Shown: in pieces, positions 43,950-54,248 of the stretch
How positions within the stretch are numbered: position 1 is the first letter of the stretch
Layout: each line of letters starts with the position of its first letter
NCBI GenBank assembly: GCA_033964015.1
Contig: CM066912.1
Span: 12,993,399-13,057,398 of the forward strand
Origin: Scolanthus callimorphus
Taxonomy: Eukaryota > Cnidaria > Anthozoa > Actiniaria > Edwardsiidae
Direction: 5' to 3'
DNA length: 64,000 nt
Notes under the pieces: model-generated
What the model was told of the DNA's origin: nothing
Databases searched by the model: none
Seen by the model: the letters and a program-made list of their open reading frames with translations, nothing else
Made by a program: the position numbers and the translations under genes

Positions 43950-46306
43950 TTATGCAAGTTTTGGTAGTATATACTTAAAATACATATCTCCAACCTTTTT
44001 TACAGTGTTTTTCCAGAATTCATCATCATAGATGATCCGCACAACAGCGATACTCTGAAAGGTGTACACAACTAAATCGCAAAACTGTGCTCCGGTCAAT
44101 GCAAGTTGGCATTGCACTTGATAGTAAACAGAGTGTGACTTGCGTACTTCTAGTTTACCCTCATTTGATACAAACAGCATAAAGCTATCAGTTGCCTTTG
44201 CAACATCATACACATCACAATTTTTTATATTGCTCGGGGCATTTTGACTCACCAATTCCAAACTGGTCACCAACAACCACTCTAGCATCAGGGGAACAAC
44301 CAAGCCAGCAATTATTTGGATTAACTACTAGGCCAGACAGATACACCTTTGCATTATCTATGGATGCATATTTCTCCCAGGCTACAGGCTCGTACATTTT
44401 TCCATGCTCCAATTTCTTTTGTAGAAAGGCATTTGAATTATTTATGTTTGCAGACTGGGTAGCATTCACATATTTGTCAGCATGACGGTCAAGTCCTCTC
44501 TTCCACTGACTGACTTCAAACACCTTTGATGCAGTGATTCTCTTTTTTCTTTCACCATGCCACAAACGGTTGCTAGCTTGGTCTCTAGTTGCTTGTTCCA
44601 TGGTAGTAGCCTCCGTACTAGTAACTTTCAACTGATGTAAGATGCATTGTTCAGATGAAGTAAGGGTGGAGTCATCATATTGGTAGTATTCAGGGATGGG
44701 CTTGTGGGGAAACTCTGGATAACCTGACACTATGTTAGGTGGAGGTATAACAGTAGGTAGAGGGATGTCAATGTTCTGATATGACTTGAAATTGCTGCCT
44801 AACTTGCTGCACTGGTATGCCAAATGGGAATATATGGGGACCTTTCCAAATTTTGTTTCAACCCAATCACTTTCACCAATAACATTTCTCAGCCCATGAA
44901 CCAGTACGAATGGATTTTGCTCTTTCAGAAGCACCTGCATGTTTTTTATGGCTAGAGAGTTGTATGCTTGAATACATGGGGCCCTAGCTTCATACAATGT
45001 ACATGCCACACCTTTGTTTTGTTTTTCTAGTTTTAGTTTCTTGATTGTAGTTTCAATCACAGTACTTTTTGCAATATGCATTTTCCGCATTTAAGGGACA
45101 GTCCAGCCACAAGGTCTTGATGTGCATGGCAGTTTTTCAGGAATCTCTGATGCTTCATCCAAAACAAATTGTGCCACAAGTTTCAGGAGTCCATATACGT
45201 GATTACAAAATCCACCTTTACCTGTAATGCAGCTACAATAGGCATATACAACTGCTGCAGTATTGTCAATTGCACAACTGACCCTATGGTATTTGTCCTT
45301 TGAATAGGAAGCACTACATAGACTTCTGATATAAAAATGGCTTGGGCTTTTTAAGCACTCTATATTGTCTAAATAACTGTCAAAAATGAGACTATCTGCT
45401 CTCTTTTTGGTCTTGCCAGTCTTCCCAGATGACTCAAAAAATGTTTCTATCTCCTTAATTGTCACTTTGGGAATTTTAGATATGTCCTTTGATTTTATCC
45501 ATTGCAGGCTGGTTGTTTGCCAGTAGTCTCCTATAAAAATAATAGAAAAGAAATATTTTGGTATTAGAATAAACCATCATTACGAAAGATAGGTAAAACA
45601 TTGAAGATCTTCAACTTGTAACATTTTTCATTACCAGTAACACAAGTTGCAGGAGTGCAAGGGCTGGCGTTAGTATTTTGCTCTCTCAATGTTTTGCTTC
45701 TGCTGTAAACCTTCTCTCTTGTTGGGTCGACAACTTTGTGGTGCAAACCATTTTTTACGTAGTTGTTGATTCTAGAAAATTTAACACAAAGAAGTTGGTA
45801 AACGTTTTATGAATTTTTGCAGCTTTCTTTATGTCAGACAACGTACAAATACGATGCGATATCCCTGACAGAAGTTAACATTTTTGTTTTTCGGGGGTTG
45901 TGGCTCGAACGCGAACTTGAATCACTTGTGAAAATATTAAATTTTAAAGGTTAAAACAAAAACATGGTTCGGACTAATGCGAAAACTCACCTTTGGATAC
46001 ATGCAGCTTTAGTTGGCAGATTTTTTAAACTATCTCCACGACAAGAGAGCCACATCTTTAGTTGGTCGACCCTGTACGAATTTAGTTGATTTAAATCCAA
46101 CACCGACCCGGGATATCATTTTCGTCGACTGGAACATGATACAAGCAAAGAGAAACAGCATAACAATATTTATGCATCGATGAGCTAAACATTTCATGGA
46201 CAAATACTGATAGTTGTCATTTGAAAGTTTTTAAGTAAAAATCGGCTTCATGGAATAATTGTTAAGCATGTTTACCTGGATTTTGCGTTGTTTGCTCGTC
46301 GGCCAT
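43950..46306 (-). pseudogene. SAP-SWIM-YqaJ nuclease gene, four exons
   Basis: Exons 46306-46276 (in the TIR), 46128-45991, 45771-45635 and 45530-43950 have GT-AG borders and compatible phases 1, 2 and 1 if one base lost near 46110 is allowed for. Exon 2 has a SAP-like segment (LNSYRVDQLKMWLSCRG). Exon 4 has a SWIM zinc finger (CSC…FCNH) and then the YqaJ exonuclease core: RKKRITASK, EHGKMYEPVAWEKY, CSPDA, GIGESKC and YYQVQCQLALTG. Damage: TAA at 45093-45091 and a one-base shift in an A6 run near 44225. The product would be a DNA exonuclease/recombinase-like partner of the transposase (family inference). Confidence 0.88.
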
Positions 46307-46624
46307 GTTGCAACACTTCGTGTTTTGAAACACTGAAACTTCCTCTCCGCTCGCCGCGAAACTCGTCAAAAAGCTACATTACGAATACAATTTGACCATA
46401 AAAAATATTCAAGGAACTGTTAAATATGGTATTCTTGGTGTTTTGCTATTTAAAAGAGGTAAGAGATCTGGAAAAACCGTGAAAATGGGCGCCGCAAATT
46501 GTTGTGTGACCAAAACAAAGAAAGAAATGATACGGTCACGGGGTCAGCTCGTATCATGTTTCGCCAACATAAGCCTCGTTTTCGTGCTAACCGGAAGCGC
46601 GCGCGTGAATTTTGCATTCGGTCT
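46212..46624 (-). repeat. ISL2EU right terminal inverted repeat
   Basis: Mirror of 41139-41551. On the minus strand it holds the ATG at 46306, the same 31-nt exon (MADEQTTQNP plus one base) and the same GTAAAC donor at 46275. Confidence 0.92.
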
Positions 46625-46626
46625 AT

Positions 46627-48760
46627 AGTACAGCATAGTAGATTTATAGAAAGGATACAATTTTGGTCATACTCGCACTTTAAGGCAGTACTATAAACAC
46701 CACCCATTCTGATCGATTGCACACTCCTTTAATTTCTGAGGACTTGCAAACCGAATCTTCAGCGTGTTTTTGTTTTTTGCAGCATACAGCTAGACGACTT
46801 GGATTTTGTTCTTTTACCTTTGCTGCCTGTTCTTAGGTCGTTACGATGACTCAAAGTATCAATGATTTTGTTTAAAAACGTGGGGATCAAAGTTCATTAT
46901 GCTATATTTTATACGCTCAGTGAGGTGTTCGTATGTTTCTTTTGATATATTGCACCCTAGCGCTTGACTCCTGTGTTGTTTTCGAATCAAATAATAATAA
47001 TAAAAAAGTACGAAAAGACCATGGAGAAAACACGAAAGAGAGTAAAGTTGGTAAAAGGGCCCGATTTGTAAGGCAAGAAGTGAATCTTATATATAATGCG
47101 TGATGTTGGGGGGGTCAAGGTCAAACTGTTGGCTCAGCAGCCTGGAAAAACGGCTGCACCACGGAACTACAAAACTCGCCATTCTCTTGCAAACTTGGGG
47201 AACTGTGTTATAGGATACATTTTATTCGAAAAGGACAAAGTGGACGGAAGATCCAATTCAAGCGTTTTCGTAATCGAGAAGATCGAGTTCGTAAAGGCGC
47301 CATTTTAAGTCTTCCACAGAAACCAAAAAATAAACAATTTCTCGCAGCCGAAAGCAACAAATACGTCCAAACCTACGCGATTCTCTCACAAATAACAGTA
47401 ATGTTCAGGCAAAAGTCGTTTTTCCAAAAAGTTTAGAGTGAACAATACATCCCATTCATAGGTTTTGGCGCGTTGCACGAAGACCCGGCGCGCCATTTAT
47501 AAATAAACAAACACTCAGTTCACAAACAACAGTCCTTTGACAGCCTATTTAATTCGAAATCTATACTAAAAACAGAGAATTTCGAGCCGAAAAAACGAAG
47601 CTCCCAAACCCGACCGGAAGGAGGAAATGTATGAAATTTTCGAAATCTATACTAAAAATGGAACGGAAGGAAATCTCTCCAGACTCTCCAGTGTGGATGT
47701 TTTTGTTGGAAAAGGTTTTACAAGCGATTTTCCCAAGTTCAGTTTCACTGATAAGCTTAGATTGTTTAAGCTAAGTTTTTAAATCAGACACACTTGAATT
47801 CGAATTGACCGAGTTGTACAAGTCTTTAAGAAAGTCCAACATGATGAGCAGTGCAAAGCAACTTTCCATTGAAAACAACGAGAATCTAAAAAGTTTTAGT
47901 TTACCTTTCTGGCGCTTCCTAAACCTTCCTATTCACCAGACGAGGGTTTTCTCTTGATTATAAGCAATTATTTACATCTAAAACCAATAGTTGTTGAAGT
48001 TCGAGTGGTACAGCTCAGCCTTTTTCTTTCTTGACCGAAAATACTACCATCTCGACCGACACACGCGCGATCCGTTTCGCGCCAAAACCACAGTGAAACC
48101 AATGCCTCAACACTTTTTTTAGGAAATATTTAGGGGGTTATTGTGTGGCATTTGCCTCATTTCCATTCACAAGGAACATTGTTTTCAAAGATCTAATTTA
48201 AAACGCCTTTCCCATCGTATGCTATGGTGCGAATATTTCACACCGGTATGCCACCTATCTATAAGCTGATAACAGATACTTTAATACTTTAAAGTAAACA
48301 GGCGTAGTTACAGCACATCTCTCTAAACGTAGCGGTATAACTAACGGCAGACAATCCGATAATTTTCGTCATTCAAGGAAAATTTAGTTCGTGAATTTTT
48401 CACGGGTACTTACTAGTAGAGTTAGAAATCGTGAAAGTCGAAAAGCCATCAATACAACAAAAGGCCATATATTCCAATACGAAAGCCATATAATGATTTA
48501 CAATCACCACATATCGAACTGATCAGGATCAATACGATACCAAAGGCCATATATTATAATAAGATAGCCATAGGAATATGTACAATCACCACATATAAGG
48601 ACATTAGAATATTAACCAGTTTGGCGCTCCATACATTACAGTTTATTACTTTCAAGTATTTGCAGGACCGCTTACAAGTAAAACTGAAGCTGGATCCAAT
48701 AAAGGACCTATCAACCAGAATCAACTTGAATGGTTGATTAACAGCTTATAATTTCATTTA
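46627..48760. other. Intergenic, no gene recognised
   Basis: Small direct repeats only: TTCGAAATCTATACTAAAAA near 47557 and 47638, and a diverged pair containing AAAGGCCATATATT and TACAATCACCACATAT near 48459-48590. Possibly debris at the 3' end of the adjacent Penelope-like element. Confidence 0.4.
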
Positions 48761-49261
48761 CACGATATGTCGGTAAGCCAGTACCGCCCCTCTTCAGGTA
48801 ATGGTGAATATTGACATTGGTAACTACTATAAATAAAATAACCATCAAAATTCAAACGTGAAATAGATACATACAAATGGAGTGTCACGTGATAAAACGA
48901 AAGAGGAAGGCGTATTGAAGTTTGCAGCGCTTGCAGTGAATCATGCATATAACATTAGAAGTTTTGCATTTGATTTTAGAAGTTATCCTACATGTTTCAT
49001 TAGTTGACGAAAAAATGTAATGTGTTAGTCCATCAGCAAGATAATTACAAGTGTAACAGTTATCACCACAACGGTACGAGCCTGAAGGTTGGTTAATGAC
49101 ATTAGGGCTTTTTAACTGCGATTTTACTAAAACGTCGCGGAGGTTAGGGCTCCGTCTAAACGCCACGATAGGTGGGCTGGGGAAAGCGTTTTTACAACGG
49201 TTAGAAGTCTGAAGAATTCTGAAATATTTATGTAAGATGTGAGATATATTAGCGGAGCTCC

Positions 49262-49284
49262 TGCGCGGGCCGAAGGCCCGCGCA
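49262..49284. repeat. Perfect GC hairpin
   Basis: TGCGCGGGCC-GAA-GGCCCGCGCA: 10-bp perfect arms with a 3-base loop at the left end of the double-CRE element. It is very GC-rich in an AT-rich setting. Confidence 0.85.
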
Positions 49285-49668
49285 CGCGGAGCACCATACC
49301 TAAGGGAAAAACGTATAGTATACTATCGAGTTGATTTTTGAACGTCACGGGCATTATGGATCATTTTAATGACGTCATTGATGACGTAAGGGCACGTGAC
49401 TTTGGTGTAGAGTTCCTCTTATGGTCTTTGAAACTTTGTCCAAGTTTGGCTCCTATAGAAGCTACCCTTCGGGAGATATGATTTTTTCTTTATTTTTCTG
49501 GTATTAAACCTATAGCGTACGCCGTCCGTCCGTCGTCCGTGTACACATGGGAACCCTGTGGTATGCAAAGAAAAAATTATATCTCCTCAAGGGAACATGC
49601 TAAGACAACCATACTTGGGATATTTTGTCGATGCCACAAGGGGGGTGCTGTAACACGGACACGTGATG

Positions 49669-50202
49669 TGACGTCATCGATGACGTCATCTATACTTGAA
49701 AAATCAATATCTCGTGAAGGGAAGACTCTAAAACAACCAAACTAAAGTAGTGTAGTATAGACCACCAGATGAGTGAAATGAGGTGGTCACGTGATATGAC
49801 GTCATCGATGACGTCATCTATGCTTGAAAAATCAGTATCTCGTGAAGGGAAGACTCTAAGACAACAAAACTTGGGTAGTGTAGTCTAGGCCACCAGATGA
49901 GCGAAATGAAGTGGTCACGTGATGTGACGTCATCGATGACGTCATCTATGCTTGAAAAAAATCAATATCTCGTGAAGGAAAGACTCTAAAACAACCAAAC
50001 TTTGGTGCTGTTGTCTATGTCACCAGATGAGCGAAATGAGGTGGTCACGTGATATGACGTCATCGATGACGTCATCTATGCTTGAAAAATCAATATCTCG
50101 TGAAGGGAAGACTCTAAAACAACCAAACTTTGGTAGTGTAATCTAGGTCACCAGGTGAGCGAAATGAAGTGGTCACGTGATATGACGTCATCGATGACGT
50201 CA
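49669..50202. promoter_or_regulatory. Five double-CRE palindromes at ~128-bp spacing
   Basis: The perfect palindrome TGACGTCATCGATGACGTCA (two full CREB/ATF-type TGACGTCA sites around ATCGAT) occurs at 49669, 49797, 49925, 50055 and 50183. Each has CACGTGAT a few bases upstream (E-box core CACGTG). A variant lies at 49370. The spacer text (TATCTCGTGAAGGGAAGACTCTAAAACAACC…) drifts more than the palindromes. Binding by CREB/ATF or bHLH proteins is inference from consensus sites. Confidence 0.7.
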
Positions 50203-51016
50203 TCTATGCTTGAAAAATTAACATCTCGTGAAGGGAAGACTCTAAAAGAACCATATAAACCATGTACATATGGGAATCCCTTTTATTCACACAGAAAATT
50301 TTATAACGAGGAGCTCCGCTTTTAGCCAGTGGCTAAATCTATATATTAGGGAGGGCAGGGTTATAGGTGACAACAAAAGGTATGCGATGAGATGTGTTAT
50401 TTTTATCTTTAGGTTTGAGGGCATCAGTACGAGAAATAGGTTAACACGTGATATTTGCTGCTCAATGAAGTCACGTTTGTAAAAGAAATAATGAGTTCAT
50501 TAGTCCGTTTAATATAGGTATCATTAGATGCGGCGAAGGCGAAGAGCAAGGCTGTAAGGAATGTCTTTTTTAGTGTGAATGAAAGAGATGGTGATGTTTG
50601 TAGGTTGGTTTACAATACAAGTCAGGAATATTAGTGAGAGAATGTTCACAGGTGAATATAATGGTGGGATGTAAGTTATTAAGGTAAGACACAAAAGTGT
50701 TAAGGTCATTAATTCCTTTGCCCAAATTATAAAAATGTCGTCGATATATCTCCACCATTTATGAAGTTTATGAGGAGCATTAGCAAGGGCTTTAGATTCG
50801 AAATGACCCAAAAAGAGATTAGCAAAGAAGGAGCCATCCTAGTGCCCATAGCAGTACCGTGTATTTGGAGGTAGTGTTTGTCGTTGAAAGTGAAGTTATT
50901 CATGGTTAGAATCATGCGAATGAGGTGACATATAGTTTCAGTGGGAATTTGTCTAGATGTGCGGGTAGAGAGGAAATGAAGACAAAAGTTTATTCCTTCG
51001 TTATGGGGTATATTAG

Positions 51017-51285
51017 TTTATAAAATAATTTAGATAGTACGCGCGCTCTGATTGGTCGAGAGCCGTGTTTGCATTTCCCTGTGCCGGTAATTTGAAATAG
51101 CTTTTAGAAAAAAGTAACATGTTTTAGGCAAAATCATTTATGTGGTTTGGAGAATTCTCGAGCAGGTGCAAACACTCGCCTGCGGCTCGTGTTTCCACTG
51201 ATCTGCTCTCGAATTCTCCCAACCACATCTCGGTTTGCATAAGCCTGTGCAGTCACGGAAACTGTGTTTTATTTGTTAAATACAG
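51017..51285. mobile_element. MITE with internal foldback, in the Penelope-like RT
   Basis: Starts near TTTATAAAATAATTTAGATAG and ends near CTGTGTTTTATTTGTTAAATA, which are imperfect inverted ends, and breaks the RT motif-A region. Internally TGTGGTTTGGAGAATTCTCG pairs with CGAATTCTCCCAACCACA. The word GCGCGCTCTGATTGGTC is shared with about 560-590 and, inverted, with about 22600-22630. Confidence 0.7.
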
Positions 51286-51793
51286 AGATGAAACATCAAT
51301 AGTTACTAGCATAGCCTTGCCACGTAGATCTAGGGTTAGCAGTTTATCAAAGAAGTCGTTGGGTGTCTTTTATGTATGAGGGTAGTTTAGATACTAAGGG
51401 TTTAAGAAAGAAATCAACAAACTGGGAAATGCGTTCTGTAGGATGGCTGTTAGAAGACACTATGGGACGGCCAGGATTACCAGTTTTGTGAATTTTAAGG
51501 GGGAATGCAAAAGCGGTCTGGTTTAAGGTCATTATTGATAAGAAAAGCTTGAAGTTACTCGTCAATAAGGTTACTGTTAGACATGCGTTCAATGTATATT
51601 GCTATACGTTTCCGAATGTCATTAGTTGTGTCTTTGGGTTGGGGTTTGTAGAATTTAGTGTCGTTAAGTTGTCTTAAGCATTCATTAGTATACCATTCTT
51701 TATCCATTACAACGGTGCCAGAGCCCTTATCTGCAGGTTTAATGATTATATCATCGCGTTGTTTGAGATAAAAAAGACGCTCTAACACTACTG

Positions 51794-52230
51794 AGGGGAT
51801 TCATGTGAAAAAGATGTGAAGAAGAAGTGAAAATTTCAAATGGTATTTCACATCATTACCATGTGAAATGATGATGTGAAATTGATGTGAACAGGGTGTC
51901 CTCCTTTTCACATCATGAAACATGTGAAAAGGATGTGAAATTTCTCAGAGCAGAATATCATGGAACATGTGAAATGGATGTGAAATTTCTCAGAGCTGAA
52001 AATAAAGAGCCATGTGAAATGGATGTGAAATACATGCCAATTTTATGTTAAAGGCTGAAGAAATCAGGTGAAATGGATGCGAAATATATGTGAATTTCAG
52101 GTAATTCTCCCAGGAATCATGTGAAATAGATGTGAAAATTAAGGTAAAAATCAAAGGAATTATGGTGCGGATGTCGCATGTGAAAACTTGCCTGGTAATT
52201 ATTACAAATCATGTGAAATGGGTGTGAAAA
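51794..52230 (+). repeat. TGTGAAA subterminal-type array
   Basis: At least twelve TGTGAAA words, commonly paired as CATGTGAAATGGATGTGAAAT with starts 11 bases apart, plus two TTTCACATCAT words in the opposite sense. It begins exactly where the Penelope-like frame stops, so it is probably the edge of the insertion that truncated it. Layout resembles the TGTGTAAA array at 17095. Confidence 0.8.
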
Positions 52231-53385
52231 CATAATTTCCAAAACAAGCCACAAAATAATTGTTTGATGAATTAATTACACTGCTATAAGAAAACGAGAC
52301 TATATATCATCCAGTAATTATACTGTTGGACGATTAATTAGTGACATAACAAAATCCTGTATTTGACTTTAATCACCTTCATTCAATACTAAATTAATTA
52401 GAAACCATTATATATATGTATGTCTCGACATTTTTATTTCTTTGAATATTCAAACCTGTATATTCAGGATAACAATCTGCAGTTCTTCAAATTGTTCATG
52501 ACACTCTTTAACCGTGAACACTCAGATGTTCAGAGGTTCTTTATTTCTGCTTTGTTTTTTCATTTGTTAGGTACATACAAACAAATTAACACATTTTTTG
52601 CACATTTGTAGTCTTTTATCGTGCACTTTGAAAAGAAAATTAGTAATCCTTTAAAAAATGTCTGAAAAACGTTAAAGCGTTCACAGTTAGTTAGAGTGTT
52701 TTCACTGTAAAGGCTGCTAATAAATTTGGATGCTATTCAAACTGCATGATGTTAAATGGTTTGTGAAGTTCACATGAATTTCAATTCAACCAAAACACTT
52801 AAATCACGTTTTTTTTACAAGCAGGTACACAATCTTGATCTGCTTACCTGATAAAGCAAAACATGTTGCTGATATTTTAGATAGAACTGACACAGAAACA
52901 AAAAGATCCTATGATGCAATTTGCTTCCTAAAATAAAGTTTCTAATTAAGGCCTCGTACAAATGTCGATCCTAATTCTAGTCGCACCCATTCCTGTTATT
53001 TTGTGTACAAAAATCAATGATTTCGAAGGGTATAGGAGCAACAGTAGTTGTAAACAACATATCGTGCAAAAGAATGGGGTGACAAGTCTGGTTTTACAAA
53101 AGAAAGAAGCATTTGAAAGTAGGAATTGTGTGTGACTGCAGTTCAAGTCTAGTTCGAGTTTCTAATGCAAATGAGCCAAAAACAATAGCCTTGACTAACT
53201 AAACAATAGGAAATGGGCATTTGGTGCGACTAGTATTAGGGTCGACGTATGCTCTAGCCCTAATACTCAAGAAAGTCTCATCCGATGCATCTCTGCTTCC
53301 TGGCCCTCTTTAAGCCAGGTGGCAATATCAGATCCTCCTCTTCTTCTGCCGATGTATCAGTTTCTATAAATTCCCATTTTGGGTT
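52231..53385. other. Intergenic, no gene recognised
   Basis: AT-rich. A short inverted pair, TATTAGGGTCGAC…AGCCCTAATA, lies at about 53235-53270. No exon supported. Confidence 0.4.
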
Positions 53386-54224
53386 CTATCGTTTCAATGT
53401 CCTTTTTGTCGATGTTGCCTCCTTGGTACCCACCAACCCATCACCCCTACCTTCTTTTTCCGTCCCCTTTACAATCTTTCCTCTCCCACTATCCGACTTC
53501 TTCTCCTCCTCCACATTACATACCATTGACGCCTCCTCCACACCATCACCATCATCTGAACCCAACAACCCACTACTGCTTCCTTCCGCTTCTACCCCCT
53601 CAACATTTACTCTCCCACTATCCTTATTCTTTTTCTTCTTCTTCTTTCCTCCACATTACACACCACTGACGCCTCCTCCACAACACCACCAGAACCCAAC
53701 AACCCACTACCGCCGCTTCCTTTCTCTTCTACCCCCTCAGCATTTACTCTCCCACTATCCTTCTTCTTTTTCTTTTTCTTTTTCTTCTTCTTTTCCTCCA
53801 CATTACATACCTCTGACACCACCTCCTCCACAACACCACCAGAACCCAGCAACTCACTACCACCACTTCCTTTCTCTTCTACCCCCTCAACAATTTCTCT
53901 CCCACTATCTTTCTTCTTTTTCTTCTTCTTCTTCTTCTTTTCCTCCACATTACACACCGCTGACGCCTCCTCCACAACACCACCAGAACCCAACAACCTG
54001 CAGCTGCCTGCTTCCACCCCATCAACACGTATCTCAAATATCCTGTCAACAGCAACTAAACCAGCATTTCCATCTTCAAAAAAGCCGCTATCATTCAGAT
54101 CAACATCTGCAGTTGCACCGTCCAGCCCTTTTTGCCTTTCTTGTACAGCTCCATCCTTTCTTGTTGACTTGATTCTGTGCGCCTTCACCACTTGGTTCTC
54201 TTGCCAGTAAAATACGCTCCCAAC
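53386..54224 (-). CDS. Lysine-rich tandem-repeat ORF, unknown function
   Basis: The minus-strand exon probably starts at 54224 after a TTTGATCTACAG acceptor, phase 0 (VGSVFYWQENQVVKAHR…). A non-repetitive ~65-residue part (DLNDSGFFEDG) precedes four 140-150-bp units near 53965, 53821, 53671 and 53531. Each unit encodes LLGSGGVVEE…VCNVEE, a lysine run of up to 11 (AAG/AAA microsatellite) and DSGR…EGVEEKGSG. One shift near 53620 moves the last unit into another frame that stays open to 53386. I recognise no family. The opposite-strand Pro/Ser/Phe-rich frame is an artefact. Confidence 0.45.
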
Positions 54225-54248
54225 CTGTAGATCAAAGTCAGATAACAT

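Larger units (their letters stand above)
41139..46624. mobile_element. ISL2EU-type DNA transposon with two genes
   Basis: A 5,486-base element with AGACCGAATGCAAAATTCACGC at its left end and the complement at its right end, flanked by AT on both sides (2-bp target duplication). Terminal inverted repeats are 413 bases with few mismatches. It encodes a THAP-DDE_Tnp_4 transposase (plus strand) and a SAP-SWIM-YqaJ nuclease gene (minus strand), converging on a non-coding centre (43148-43949). Pairing a transposase with a YqaJ exonuclease and a 2-bp duplication is what is described for the ISL2EU/IS4EU superfamily (family knowledge from memory). Confidence 0.85.
49254..50345. mobile_element. Double-CRE satellite element inserted in the Penelope-like element
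   Basis: Flanked by ATATATTA on both sides (49246-49253 and 50338-50345, one copy counted inside), with the Penelope-like frame resuming cleanly on each side. Left end AGCGGAGCTCCT and right end AGGAGCTCCGCTTTT are inverted over about 12 bases. The body is a 128-bp tandem array. A relative lies at 21463-21896. The second copy also ends at CTAAATCTATATATTA, so the last bases could belong to the element rather than to the duplication. Confidence 0.65.
48770..51790 (-). pseudogene. Penelope-like element (RT plus GIY-YIG region), twice interrupted
   Basis: Minus strand from 51788: IIKPADKGSGTVVMD, then [14 protein letters not shown] and motif A LVTIDVSSLY (about 51300). The 51017-51285 MITE intervenes, then come TNIPHNEG, HGTAMGTRMAPS and RYIDDIFIIW (about 50735-50760; catalytic YIDD). 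A tail to about 50366 is followed by the 49254-50345 insert. Beyond that lie FRRSPNLRDVLVKS and a Cys-rich C-x4-C-x2-C…CKRCKLQY segment that in intact elements leads into the GIY-YIG endonuclease, which is lost here. Frameshifts are numerous and the 5' part is missing beyond 51790. Confidence 0.85.

Noticed and set aside
53285..54172. 295-codon plus-strand frame rich in Pro, Ser and Phe
   Set aside because: It is the shadow of the minus-strand repeat exon, and its composition follows from CTT/TTC and CCACC repeats. The minus strand has the acceptor site and charged-repeat logic.
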